Under the pieces are notes generated by a model. The model did not search any database. It had not been told where the DNA came from and saw only the letters and a list, made by a program, of their open reading frames with translations. A stretch of 64,000 nt of DNA from CAVTWH01 sp963850915. Its GTDB lineage: Bacteria > Actinomycetota > Actinomycetes > Mycobacteriales > Micromonosporaceae. The position numbers and the translations under genes were made by a program. This document shows positions 1 through 7,619 of the stretch, in pieces. The stretch is taken from positions 310,001-374,000 of the forward strand of contig CAWKND010000006.1 in NCBI GenBank assembly GCA_963850915.1, written 5' to 3'. Position 1 is the first letter of the stretch; the number at the start of each line of letters is the position of its first letter.

Positions 1-177
1 CTGGTCGCACGGGCGCTCGGCGGCTCGAACCAGCCGCCACCCGGCGCCATCGACCCGGTCGCGGGCGTGACCGCCGCCGCCGACGCGGTGGAGCGGCTAC
101 TGACCGCCGCGCCCCGAACGCCGCGCCAGCGTCCCGGCATACCGACTGCCCAACCCCTCACCCGCCTGACTTCCTGA
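1..177 (+). CDS. 3' end of an unidentified protein (5' truncated)
   Basis: Frame 1 is open from the first base to a TGA at 175-177, giving 58 residues that are Pro/Ala/Arg-rich at the end. The start lies outside the window. A strong hairpin follows 25 bases downstream, as expected after a gene end. No domain can be recognised from this tail, and because high-GC DNA often leaves frames open by chance, the call rests only on codon style and on the terminator. Confidence 0.4.
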   Translation: MVARALGGSNQPPPGAIDPVAGVTAAADAVERLLTAAPRTPRQRPGIPTAQPLTRLTS

Positions 178-201
178 CGGCTCACTTTCCTTACGGCTCA
201 T

Positions 202-229
202 GGCCGGGCGCCCTCACCGGCGCCCGGCC
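202..229. terminator. Strong hairpin, probable terminator
   Basis: GGCCGGGCGCC at 202-212 and GGCGCCCGGCC at 219-229 form a perfect 11-bp stem with a 6-base loop. It lies between the gene end at 177 and the convergent small gene ending at 348, so it may serve both. There is no U-tract, which is common for actinomycete terminators. Confidence 0.65.
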
Positions 230-347
230 TCGCGCGTTCCGCCGGCGATCCGAGATCCCCGACCGCACCCTTGTACGGGTGGGCGGTTGGGACGTCGAGT
301 CGCGGCGGTACGTGTGCCTCGTCGCGAAGGATGTTGCCCTGGATCGG

Positions 348-743
348 TTACCGGGGAAGGTCGCCGCCGCGGCCGGCGGTCCAGCCGCTCCAGGCGCTGC
401 GCGGATCGCCCGGCTCACCGGTACGCGCTGCCCGCCAGCCGGCGCTCGCGCGCTCGGCGCGGGTCCAGGCCCGCCGGTCCGTACCGGCGAGGTCGGCCCA
501 GAGTCGACGCTCCACAGTGGAGAGTGGTAGGTGCCCGGCGGGCCGCTCGGGGTGCAGCCCGGTCGGCCCGGCCGCGATGGTGGCCGGCAGGACGTCGGGC
601 TCGGCGGTCAGCCGCGCCTCGTAGTCGGCGGCGACCAGTCGCGGATCGAAGGTCCACGCGAGGTGTACCAGGTCGCGGCAGTACCCACCGACCAGGCGCG
701 TCACCAGCACCAGCAGCCGTTGGCTGGTTCGAGGGTGCTCCAT
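348..743 (-). CDS. Small DUF6059-like protein
   Basis: A 131-residue protein starting at an ATG preceded by a GGAG-type ribosome binding site. The N-terminal third is hydrophobic to aromatic (LLVLVTRLVGGYCRDLVHLAW). The middle has a pattern HPER...PLSTVERRLWADL that I recall from small actinobacterial DUF6059 proteins, which often sit beside cluster regulators. It is divergent from the SARP gene across about 670 bases. Function is unknown. The Arg/Gly-rich C-terminus looks unstructured. The family name is recalled from motif shape and not tested by a search. Confidence 0.6.
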   Translation of the reverse strand: MEHPRTSQRLLVLVTRLVGGYCRDLVHLAWTFDPRLVAADYEARLTAEPDVLPATIAAGPTGLHPERPAGHLPLSTVERRLWADLAGTDRRAWTRAERASAGWRAARTGEPGDPRSAWSGWTAGRGGDLPR

Positions 744-1410
744 GGGTTCGCTCCGTCGCACCGGGGGTACCACCCGGCCCGCCGCCGGAGGTCGAGATGA
801 CGATTACCAGTGCCGGTGGAGCCGCGCTGGAGTATCGACAGATCATCGACAGTCGTCAAGATTACGGGATTCTGAGCTTCCGTCGACTGCCCGGTGGCCG
901 GCGCCAGATGGGGCCGGGTTGTTGCAGGCAGGGTGCAGATGACGGGTAGGAAAACAAATCCAAAGAATCCTTAAGTGTCTTGACTCCCCTGGATGCGACG
1001 TGTTCGGATGGCTCGCATCTAGCATGGCGCAGACAATGAAGCAAGTGATTGTGTATCTGCTGCGTATCAGCAGTGTCTATCGGCAGCTGAGGAGGCGTGG
1101 GGCCGGCCGGTCCACTAATCTTCGGAGAGTTGTCAGCGGTTGGCAATTCGATTTCTTAACATCGATTTTATTTGCTCAGTCACGAAACTGTGATCGCACT
1201 GCCCGCTCCGCCGGACGCCTGCCATCTGGGCTGGAGCCGACCTGATACACAGGTGGGCGCCGGCTCGGAAGCCCTGGCAGGTGACGGTTACCCGACGCAT
1301 GAACCAACACCCTTCCCCTGGGAAGTATTGACGCCGAGCCGTGGTGTCCTGCCATCCCACCAGAATTGCGACGCGGCCTCGCCGCGTGCCCTGTTGTTTG
1401 GAGGACCGAC
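744..1410. other. 667-bp non-coding divergent regulatory region
   Basis: No convincing gene lies between the small DUF6059-like gene and the SARP gene. The stretch from about 800 to 1180 is clearly more AT-rich than the rest of the window, with runs such as TTCTTAACATCGATTTTATT near 1153, as expected for promoters of both divergent genes. I could not assign individual -35/-10 boxes with confidence. Confidence 0.5.
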
Positions 1411-2218
1411 ATGCAGATCAATATTCTCGGACCACTGGAGGCTTACGTCGGGCACCGCTCGATCGTGCCGTCGGCAACGAAGCCGCGGAAGGTTCTCGCC
1501 CTGCTATTAGCAAACGCCAACCACGTTGTTCCGATTTCCAAACTGAAGCTGGAGATCTGGGACGAGAATCCGCCGGCCAGTGCCTCGACAACATTGCAGA
1601 CCTACATCCTGCAGCTGCGCAAGTTGCTGGCGGCGGCGTACGCCGACCGGCCCGGTGAGGCCAAGGAGATCCTGGTGACCCGCCCCAACGGGTACATGTT
1701 CCGGACCTCGCACGGCGAGCTGGATGTCGACCGGTACGCGCACCTCGCGCGGCTGGGCAACGACAACCTCATCGCCGGCGACGTCGGCTTGGCCGCCCGG
1801 CAACTCGGCGAGGCGCTGGCGCAGTGGCGCGGCTCCGCACTGGCCGACGTGGAGCTGGGTCAGTTGCTGCACGCGCACGTGATCCGGCTCGAAGGAGTCG
1901 CGGCTGCACACGATGGAGCGCCGGGTCGAGGCCGAGCTGCAGCTGGGCAACCACCGGCTGCTGCTGAGCGAGCTGGCGGTACTGGTGGTCGAGGAGCCGT
2001 TCAACGAGAACATCCGCGCCCAGTTCATGCTGGCGCTGTACCGCTCGGGACGGCGTACCGAGGCGCTGGAGACCTTCCGGCTGCTGCGTTCGGTACTCAT
2101 CGAGGAGATCGGTCTGGAGCCGTCACCGCGGATGTACCGGCTGCAGCAGGCGATGCTCACCGCGGACCCGACGCTCGAAGCGGTCGACACGCCGGTCTAC
2201 GCCCTCGCCGCGGCCTGA
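1411..2218 (+). CDS. SARP-family pathway activator, frameshifted in this sequence
   Basis: Starts at ATG 1411 after GGAGGA. Residues 1-95 form the OmpR-type winged helix of SARPs (MQINILGPLEA, then the recognition-helix region TTLQTYILQLRK), followed by a bacterial transcriptional activator (BTAD) domain. The frame breaks near 1891-1900: reading GAAGGAG as GAAGAG restores the expected sequence into the next frame (MERRVEAELQL...GLEPSPRMYRLQQ) to TGA 2216-2218, giving about 268 residues, normal for a SARP. Either one G is a sequence error or the gene is inactivated. SARPs bind TCGAGC-like direct repeats spaced 11/22 bp; such sites are present before several operons here, so this is the likely cluster activator. 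Confidence 0.85.
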
Positions 2219-2319
2219 GCCGCCTAACCTCGTGGGCTTGAAAGTGTTGGTCCCGCTGTTCTGATTGGCCTTGGCTGATTGCCTTTGGCTGACTGGTTCG
2301 CGCCCGCCCTCCGGCACCG

Positions 2320-2394
2320 CCATGCCGGTGGCGGGCTGCACCACCGGCATGGAAGCCGCCACACCCACTCCGGCCGGTTGGTACCGGCCGGAGT
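2320..2394. terminator. Two consecutive perfect hairpins between convergent genes
   Basis: CCATGCCGGTGG (2320-2331) pairs perfectly with 2341-2352, and ACTCCGGCCGGT (2367-2378) pairs perfectly with 2383-2394. Both stems are 12 bp. They separate the SARP gene from the convergent methyltransferase operon ending at 2398, so a bidirectional double terminator is the natural reading. Confidence 0.75.
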
Positions 2395-2397
2395 CGC

Positions 2398-3084
2398 CTA
2401 TGCCGGCCGGGCGGAGAACCAACCGCCATCGTCGGTCAGCCGCTCCGCGAAGCGCAGCCGCGCGTCGGCCAGGATGGTCGGATCGAAGCGCCGGCACTGG
2501 ATCGTCTGGCTCCACCACCGCTTACCGCTGTGGTAGTCGATGGTCATCCCGAGCAGGTCCGGTCCGGGCTTGCGGATGTTACGGAACACCGTGGTCAGGT
2601 CGCCCTGCTGGAAACGCTGCGGTACGAAGCCGGCGAAGAACGCGTCCGGCGCCTGCTCGATGAGTACCACTCCGCCCGGCGTCACGTGCCGGGCACAGGT
2701 ACGCAGGAACTCCCGGCACTGCTCGACATCCGGCGTGTTCACCAGGTGCGAGCCGAGTACCACGGCGTCGAACCGGCGGCCGAGGCTCAGCCCCTCGATC
2801 GGCGCCTGGATCGTCTCGGCGCCCTGGATGTGCGCCAGCATCTCGGCCGACTCGTCGAGCGCCAGCACCGGGTGGCCCAGCGCCACCAGCGGATGCGTGA
2901 CCCGCCCCGCGCCACTGCCCAGCTCCAGAATGCTTGCCCCGGCGGGGATCGCGTCGTGGATGACCTGTGGCTCCCGGCCGGCCGGCAGGAGTGCGTACAC
3001 GTCCACCGCGCAGCCGTCCGGGGTGATCACGCCGTCGCCGGTACCGGTCTGGTACTCGCTGAGCTTGTTCTTGACCGTCGTCAT
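2398..3084 (-). CDS. Class I SAM-dependent methyltransferase
   Basis: A 228-residue Rossmann-type methyltransferase. SAM motif I is ILELGSGAGRVTHPL near residues 49-63, with an acidic motif II region (LALDES) and a post-I segment VVLGSHLVNT. It has no substrate-specific domain beyond the core. It is the last gene of the minus-strand operon and its ATG overlaps the stop of the sugar O-methyltransferase (ATGA). Plausible roles are methylation of a sugar, an amino acid or the aglycone; the sequence alone does not decide. Translational coupling to the neighbour suggests a cluster role. Confidence 0.8.
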   Translation of the reverse strand: MTTVKNKLSEYQTGTGDGVITPDGCAVDVYALLPAGREPQVIHDAIPAGASILELGSGAGRVTHPLVALGHPVLALDESAEMLAHIQGAETIQAPIEGLSLGRRFDAVVLGSHLVNTPDVEQCREFLRTCARHVTPGGVVLIEQAPDAFFAGFVPQRFQQGDLTTVFRNIRKPGPDLLGMTIDYHSGKRWWSQTIQCRRFDPTILADARLRFAERLTDDGGWFSARPA

Positions 3085-4319
3085 CGCTTGCCCTCGGCGT
3101 CGTCTGCGTAGAAGAAGCGCACCGGCGCGCGACGTACCCACGCCGGGGCGGTCGCCTCCGTGTTGAGGCCCTTCTCGATGAAGCACACGTTGTGGTAGCT
3201 GTGCACCCCCACCACGTGCCGGTCTGAGTAGCTCGGCTGCTGCCCCCGGGGCCGGTTGGCCTCCTGGTACTCCAGCCCGTCGAGCAGCCGCTTGACCAGT
3301 CCCACGCTGGTACCCGGGCCGGCCTCGGTACCCGCCGCCCCGCCGTACTGCGGCCAGTACGCCGTCTGCATGTCCTCGATGACGTACCAGCCGCCGGGGC
3401 GGACATGCGGGAACAGTGCCTCGAACGAGGCGAGTACGTCGGCGTTGAGGTGGCTGCCGTCGTCGATGATGATGTCGAACGGGCCGTTCTCCTCGGCGAA
3501 CCGGGCCAGGAAGGCCGGATCGTCCTGGCTGCCGATGACGGTGTGCAGGCGCGACTCTTCGACCCCGGTCTTGTCGTAGATGTCCATGCCGTAGACGAGC
3601 GCCCGCGGGAAGTAGTTCTTCCACATCCGCAGCGAGCCGCCACCGGCGCCCGGGTCGGCGTACCCGCCGATGCCGATCTCCAGTAGCCGCAGCGCATCGT
3701 GGCGCATCGGGCCGAAGTGCCGGTCGTAGTGGCGGGTGTACCAGTGCCAGGTACCCCACTTGTCGGTACCGAAGCGGATCGCCAGGTCGCCCAGGTCGAC
3801 CGCCCGGCTGGCACACGCCGCGACCACCGCCTGGGCGCACTGCGTCAACGGGTTGGGCCGATCCAGCCGGCGCAGCTGCCCCGGCGCGACCTCGAACTGG
3901 CGGGGCTGCTCGGGTACCTCCTCGCCAGCGGCGGCGGCCGCGCCGGCCTCCACGTCGACATGCACTTCGCGCATCCCGTACCCGTCGAAGCTCGCCGGCC
4001 CGAACAGGCTGCGCGCCAACGAAACCAGATCGGTACTGATGCGTACCCCCGGCCGGGTCGGGTTACCGGGCGCGCTGGCGATGCCGTCCGCGGAGAGCGT
4101 CAACACGTGGCCGGCGCGCTCCTCTTCGTGGTGCAGGTCGAGGAGCACCTGCACCGGCCGGTCCAGCGCCGGCGGCTCACACCGGGACACCACCTCGCTG
4201 ACCAGGGCGGCGGCGCACTCGGCGAAGCCGTACTCGACGACCAGCTTGCCGACCTCCTCGTCGCTGGCGCCGGCGGCCAGAATCAGTTGCCGGTAGGGAA
4301 ATGTGCTCGACGGGCTCAT
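3081..4319 (-). CDS. MycE/TylF-type sugar O-methyltransferase
   Basis: A 412-residue protein with two parts: an N-terminal domain of about 150 residues and a C-terminal metal-dependent methyltransferase domain. The catalytic domain begins DLAIRFGTDKWGTWHWYT and contains LLEIGIGGY, IIIDDGSHLNAD and IEDMQT, the acidic metal/SAM motifs typical of MycE (mycinamicin deoxysugar 2-O-methylation) and TylF. The two-domain layout and length fit MycE better than the single-domain TylF. It probably O-methylates one of the deoxysugars added by the glycosyltransferases. ATGA overlaps link it to both neighbours. Confidence 0.85.
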   Translation of the reverse strand: MSPSSTFPYRQLILAAGASDEEVGKLVVEYGFAECAAALVSEVVSRCEPPALDRPVQVLLDLHHEEERAGHVLTLSADGIASAPGNPTRPGVRISTDLVSLARSLFGPASFDGYGMREVHVDVEAGAAAAAGEEVPEQPRQFEVAPGQLRRLDRPNPLTQCAQAVVAACASRAVDLGDLAIRFGTDKWGTWHWYTRHYDRHFGPMRHDALRLLEIGIGGYADPGAGGGSLRMWKNYFPRALVYGMDIYDKTGVEESRLHTVIGSQDDPAFLARFAEENGPFDIIIDDGSHLNADVLASFEALFPHVRPGGWYVIEDMQTAYWPQYGGAAGTEAGPGTSVGLVKRLLDGLEYQEANRPRGQQPSYSDRHVVGVHSYHNVCFIEKGLNTEATAPAWVRRAPVRFFYADDAEGKR

Positions 4320-6445
4320 GCCCCGACCTCCGCGGTCGCCGGTACCTTCAACAGGTAGACCCAGGTGGATGGCGCGCCGAACAGCTCGCGGCGCTCGATG
4401 GTCAGCCCGCCCGCGACGAACGCGGCCTCGTAGACCTCGCGCGGCACGATCGGGATGTCCATGAAGGCGTGCATCAGCTCGAAGCCGAGCGAGAACGGGG
4501 GCAGCGGACCCTCGTGCCGCTGCCACGGCTGGGCGGCCGTGTCGGCCAGCAGGAAGTACTTCGCGTCCGGGAAGACCGCGCGCAGGCCGCGGATCACCTC
4601 GACGCCGTCCGGCTGCGCGGCGAACAGGTCGTGCAGCATCAGGAAGCTGGAGACCAGTTCGATTCCGGGGAACACCGGGCGATCCTCGGTGGCGAACACG
4701 TTCTGCCGGGAGATCTCGATGTGCTCGGTCAGGCCGGCGTCGGCGACCCGCTTGGCCGCCAGTACGCTGGCCGGCTCGCTGATCTCCAGGCCCAGACCAC
4801 GCCGGGGTACCTCGCCGCGGCACAGCCGGATCAGCCGGGAGCCGTCCCCGCAGCCGATGTCGGCGACCGAGGAGTACTCCAGCCCGGCCAGTACATCGGC
4901 CTCCACGGGAAGCATGAGTGCCCGGCCGACCTCACCGGAGCCGGCCGCCACGGCCGCCTCGTCGCGAAGCGCCATGACGGAGCCGGTGCTGTCCACCGCG
5001 GCCAGCGCGGTCAGCTGCGCCATGGCCTGCCCGTAGCCGGCCACGCCCCAGGTGAAGAAGCCGATGTGGCGGACCAGTTCGTGACCGGCCGCGGTGAGGA
5101 CCGCGGTCTCATCGCGCAGCTCGATGTGGCCCAGCAGTGCGGCGGTCACCAGCAGTGCCCGCAGCCGACCCGGCCGGGTTTCGGTCGCGTCGGCGAGCGC
5201 GGAGACCGAGTGCGGCCCTTCCCGCAGCCGGTCCCACACGCCGAGGCTGCGCAGCGCGAAGACCACCTGCGCGCCGACGTACCCGTTGAACAGGGCCGCC
5301 GTGTCGTGCGCGGAAAGCGTTGGTACCGGCTGGTTCCAGTGCGGTACCGGCGCGCCGGCGTCGACCCGGGACTGCTGGGTCGGCAGTACCGCGGCGAGCG
5401 CGGCGATGAACGTGTCCACCTGGTCCTCGCTGCCGACCGTGACGCGCAGGCAGCCGGGCAGCCCGAACGCGGTCAGGTCGCGCACCAGGATCTGGTGCTC
5501 GCTGGCCAGTCGCGCGGCCAGCACCCCACTGTCGCTGCCCGCTGCGGCGCGTACCAGCACGAAGTTGGTGACCGACGGGACGTAGTCCAGCCCGAGGGCC
5601 TCGATGCCGCGGTAGAAGCGTTGCCGGGCACGGTTGGTGCGGTCGCGTACCGAGATGACGAACTCCGGCTCGTCCAGCGCGCTGATCGCGGCCTGCTGGG
5701 CCAGCCGGTTGACGTTGAACGGCAACGACTGGCGGGTACGCCAGAGCCGGGCGATCAGTTCGGCCGGGCCGACCGCGTACCCGACGCGCAATGCCGCCAG
5801 GCCCCACGCCTTGGAGAAGGTACGCAGGACGATGACCGGCCGGCCGGCGCGCACCGCGTCCAGCGCGTAGTCGAAGTCGGGGCCGGCGAAGTCGAGGTAC
5901 GCCTCGTCGAACACGACAACCGTACCGGCCGCTTCGGCGTCGGCGATGATCCGTTCGACGCCGGCCCGGTCCAGTACCGTGCCGGTCGGGTTCACCGGGT
6001 TGCAGATGAACGCGATGTCGATGTCCGCGCCGAGCGCCGCGCCGATGGCGCCGGGGGAGACCCGGTAGGCGTCCAGTGGCACGGTGCGTACCGCCGCGCC
6101 GGCCACCGCGGCCGCCGTCAGGTAGCCCGGGAAGGTGGTCTCGGTGACCAGCGCGGTGCGGTCCGGCCCGAGGAAGGTCAGTGCTGTCAACAGAACCAGT
6201 TCGTCGACGCCGTTGCCGACCGCGATCATCTCCGGGCCGACGCCGAGGTACCCGGCGAGCCGGTCGCGCAGCCCCGCGCAGTCGCTGTCCGGGTAGACAG
6301 CGCAGCGCAGGTCCAGTTCGGCGTCGGCCGCCAGCCGGGCCGAGCGTGGTGCGCCGTACGGGGTTTCGTTGAGGTGCAGGCGCAGCATGTCGGTACTGCT
6401 GGAGAAGCCGGTGTTGTACTCCTTGATCGTGGGGCGGCTACTCAT
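4316..6445 (-). CDS. Aminotransferase / alpha-keto acid C-methyltransferase fusion
   Basis: A 709-residue two-enzyme fusion starting at ATG 6445 (AAGGGAGA ribosome binding site). Residues 1-350 are a HisC-like fold-type I aminotransferase: NPVNPTG at 149-155, D180/Y183, and PLP lysine K212 in RTFSKAWG. Residues 375-705 are a dimeric O-MT-type methyltransferase with SAM motif DIGCGDG (529-535). H605-D606 in FLMLHDLF and H659 in FELMHAF match, from memory, the iron-binding His-Asp...His set of the phenylpyruvate C3-methyltransferase MppJ. Known logic (MarG/MarI in maremycin): transaminate to the keto acid, methylate C3, transaminate back. Here both steps share one chain. The next gene upstream is a MarH-like cupin and a tryptophan-type halogenase follows in the operon, so tryptophan or halotryptophan is the likely substrate. 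Confidence 0.85.
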   Translation of the reverse strand: MSSRPTIKEYNTGFSSSTDMLRLHLNETPYGAPRSARLAADAELDLRCAVYPDSDCAGLRDRLAGYLGVGPEMIAVGNGVDELVLLTALTFLGPDRTALVTETTFPGYLTAAAVAGAAVRTVPLDAYRVSPGAIGAALGADIDIAFICNPVNPTGTVLDRAGVERIIADAEAAGTVVVFDEAYLDFAGPDFDYALDAVRAGRPVIVLRTFSKAWGLAALRVGYAVGPAELIARLWRTRQSLPFNVNRLAQQAAISALDEPEFVISVRDRTNRARQRFYRGIEALGLDYVPSVTNFVLVRAAAGSDSGVLAARLASEHQILVRDLTAFGLPGCLRVTVGSEDQVDTFIAALAAVLPTQQSRVDAGAPVPHWNQPVPTLSAHDTAALFNGYVGAQVVFALRSLGVWDRLREGPHSVSALADATETRPGRLRALLVTAALLGHIELRDETAVLTAAGHELVRHIGFFTWGVAGYGQAMAQLTALAAVDSTGSVMALRDEAAVAAGSGEVGRALMLPVEADVLAGLEYSSVADIGCGDGSRLIRLCRGEVPRRGLGLEISEPASVLAAKRVADAGLTEHIEISRQNVFATEDRPVFPGIELVSSFLMLHDLFAAQPDGVEVIRGLRAVFPDAKYFLLADTAAQPWQRHEGPLPPFSLGFELMHAFMDIPIVPREVYEAAFVAGGLTIERRELFGAPSTWVYLLKVPATAEVGA

Positions 6446-6833
6446 CGCGCTGATCTCCCTTCTGTCCACTGTGGACGAACAGGCCGAAGCAGAAGCTGCC
6501 CGGTACGGCCTTGCGGGTGACGAACCGGTGTCGCCGGCCGGCGGGTACGTAGAGTGCCGCCGGTGCTTGGAGTTCGTAGCTCTCGTCGTCGACCTCGACG
6601 GTGATCACCGCTTCGCCCGGGTTCGGGGCGAACAGCAGGTAGATCTCCGGTACGTCGTGCACGTGTGCCTCGGCAACCGGCTTGTCCACCAGGTTGCTGA
6701 TCTCGGCGCCGCCGAGCTCCAACGGGATCCCGCCGAACATCTCGCGGGTGAGGATGAACGGCACCGGACGGTGGTGGCCGTCGACGGTACGCAGCACCGG
6801 CAGGTCGTCTTGGACTTGAACAGATTCGGGCAC
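6438..6833 (-). CDS. Small cupin protein (MarH-like, amino-acid beta-methylation partner)
   Basis: A 131-residue single-domain cupin starting at GTG 6833. Metal-site motifs are visible: HVHDVPEIYLLF for cupin motif 1 and PAGRRHRFV for motif 2. Its size and position beside the aminotransferase/C-methyltransferase match MarH of the beta-methyltryptophan pathway, a cupin that helps set stereochemistry at the keto-acid stage. Its end overlaps the start of the fusion gene by 8 bases, so the two are translationally coupled. The MarH assignment is by context and fold; a sugar-epimerase cupin is less likely because the protein is too short for the RmlC family. Confidence 0.75.
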   Translation of the reverse strand: MPESVQVQDDLPVLRTVDGHHRPVPFILTREMFGGIPLELGGAEISNLVDKPVAEAHVHDVPEIYLLFAPNPGEAVITVEVDDESYELQAPAALYVPAGRRHRFVTRKAVPGSFCFGLFVHSGQKGDQRDE

Positions 6834-6967
6834 GCGGGGACCCCCAGGATTCGATGGGCCGGATACTGTCTGCGCCAGGCCTGGCAGGCTTATCTGATGG
6901 GCCAGGCGGCTCCGCCGCCGCGAATCACTGGTGCGGTGGACCGGTCAACTGCGCCGGTCGGTGGAGG

Positions 6968-7588
6968 TCACCTGGGTGGTACGCCAGTCATCTGACCGTC
7001 CCAACGTAGGTTCGCGGCCTTGAGCCTGACTGGGATCACAGTCGCATCAACACCCTGCGTGCCCGGCGTGGCCGGCTCGGGAACGGCACTGTGCGGCCAG
7101 GCCGCGTACCGCCGCCGCCCGTACAGCAGTGGGCGGTTGGCCGGCCGGTGCACGATCCGGCTCACCTCGCCGAAAATCACCACGTGGTCGCCGACCAGCC
7201 GGGTGTGCGCGACCGCGCAGTCGGCGGTGGCGTGCGCGTGCTCATCCAGGTGCGGTCCACCCGTGCCGGCCCCGGCCGACCAGTGCACCCGGGAGAAGCG
7301 CTCCGGGTCACCGGAGGCGAACAACTCGGCAACCTGCTGCGCGTGCTCGTGCAGCAGGTTGACCGAGAAGTGTTGCTGGCGCAGGATGGCGGCCAGTGTC
7401 GGGCTACCCGACCACAGGCAGACCAGCAGGGTCGGTGGGGACAGTGTCACGCTGCACACCGAGGAGCAGGTCATGCCGCGGGGTACCGCCCCGGTGTCCA
7501 GGACGGTCACCACCGCGACTCCGGTGGGGAACCCGGCCATCAGCGCACGGAAGTCCGCTCCGAGCGGGGAGCGTGCCGGGTTCTCCAT
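6968..7588 (-). CDS. Flavin reductase (NAD(P)H:FMN/FAD, HpaC-like)
   Basis: A 206-residue flavin-reductase-domain protein. It opens FRALMAGFPTGVAVVT, followed by GMTCSSVCSVTLSPPTLLVCL and FSVNLLHEHAQQVAELFA, the usual flavin-binding core of the HpaC/DIM6 family. ATG 7588 is used; nothing further upstream looks conserved. It lies 31 bases after the halogenase stop, in the same operon, and most simply supplies the free FADH2 that tryptophan-type halogenases need. It could also serve other flavin enzymes in the cluster. Confidence 0.85.
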   Translation of the reverse strand: MENPARSPLGADFRALMAGFPTGVAVVTVLDTGAVPRGMTCSSVCSVTLSPPTLLVCLWSGSPTLAAILRQQHFSVNLLHEHAQQVAELFASGDPERFSRVHWSAGAGTGGPHLDEHAHATADCAVAHTRLVGDHVVIFGEVSRIVHRPANRPLLYGRRRYAAWPHSAVPEPATPGTQGVDATVIPVRLKAANLRWDGQMTGVPPR

Positions 7589-7619
7589 CGGGACCGCCCT
7601 GTCTCCTGGACCGGCCTGG

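Noticed and set aside
4301..6520. 739-codon open frame on the plus strand opposite the aminotransferase/methyltransferase fusion
   Set aside because: The minus strand carries an unmistakable two-domain enzyme with catalytic motifs; the plus frame has no recognisable motif and arises from GC-rich third positions.
6438..6833. Cupin as an RmlC-type dTDP-sugar 3,5-epimerase
   Set aside because: At 131 residues it is much shorter than RmlC and lacks its His-Asp pair context; the neighbours are amino-acid enzymes.
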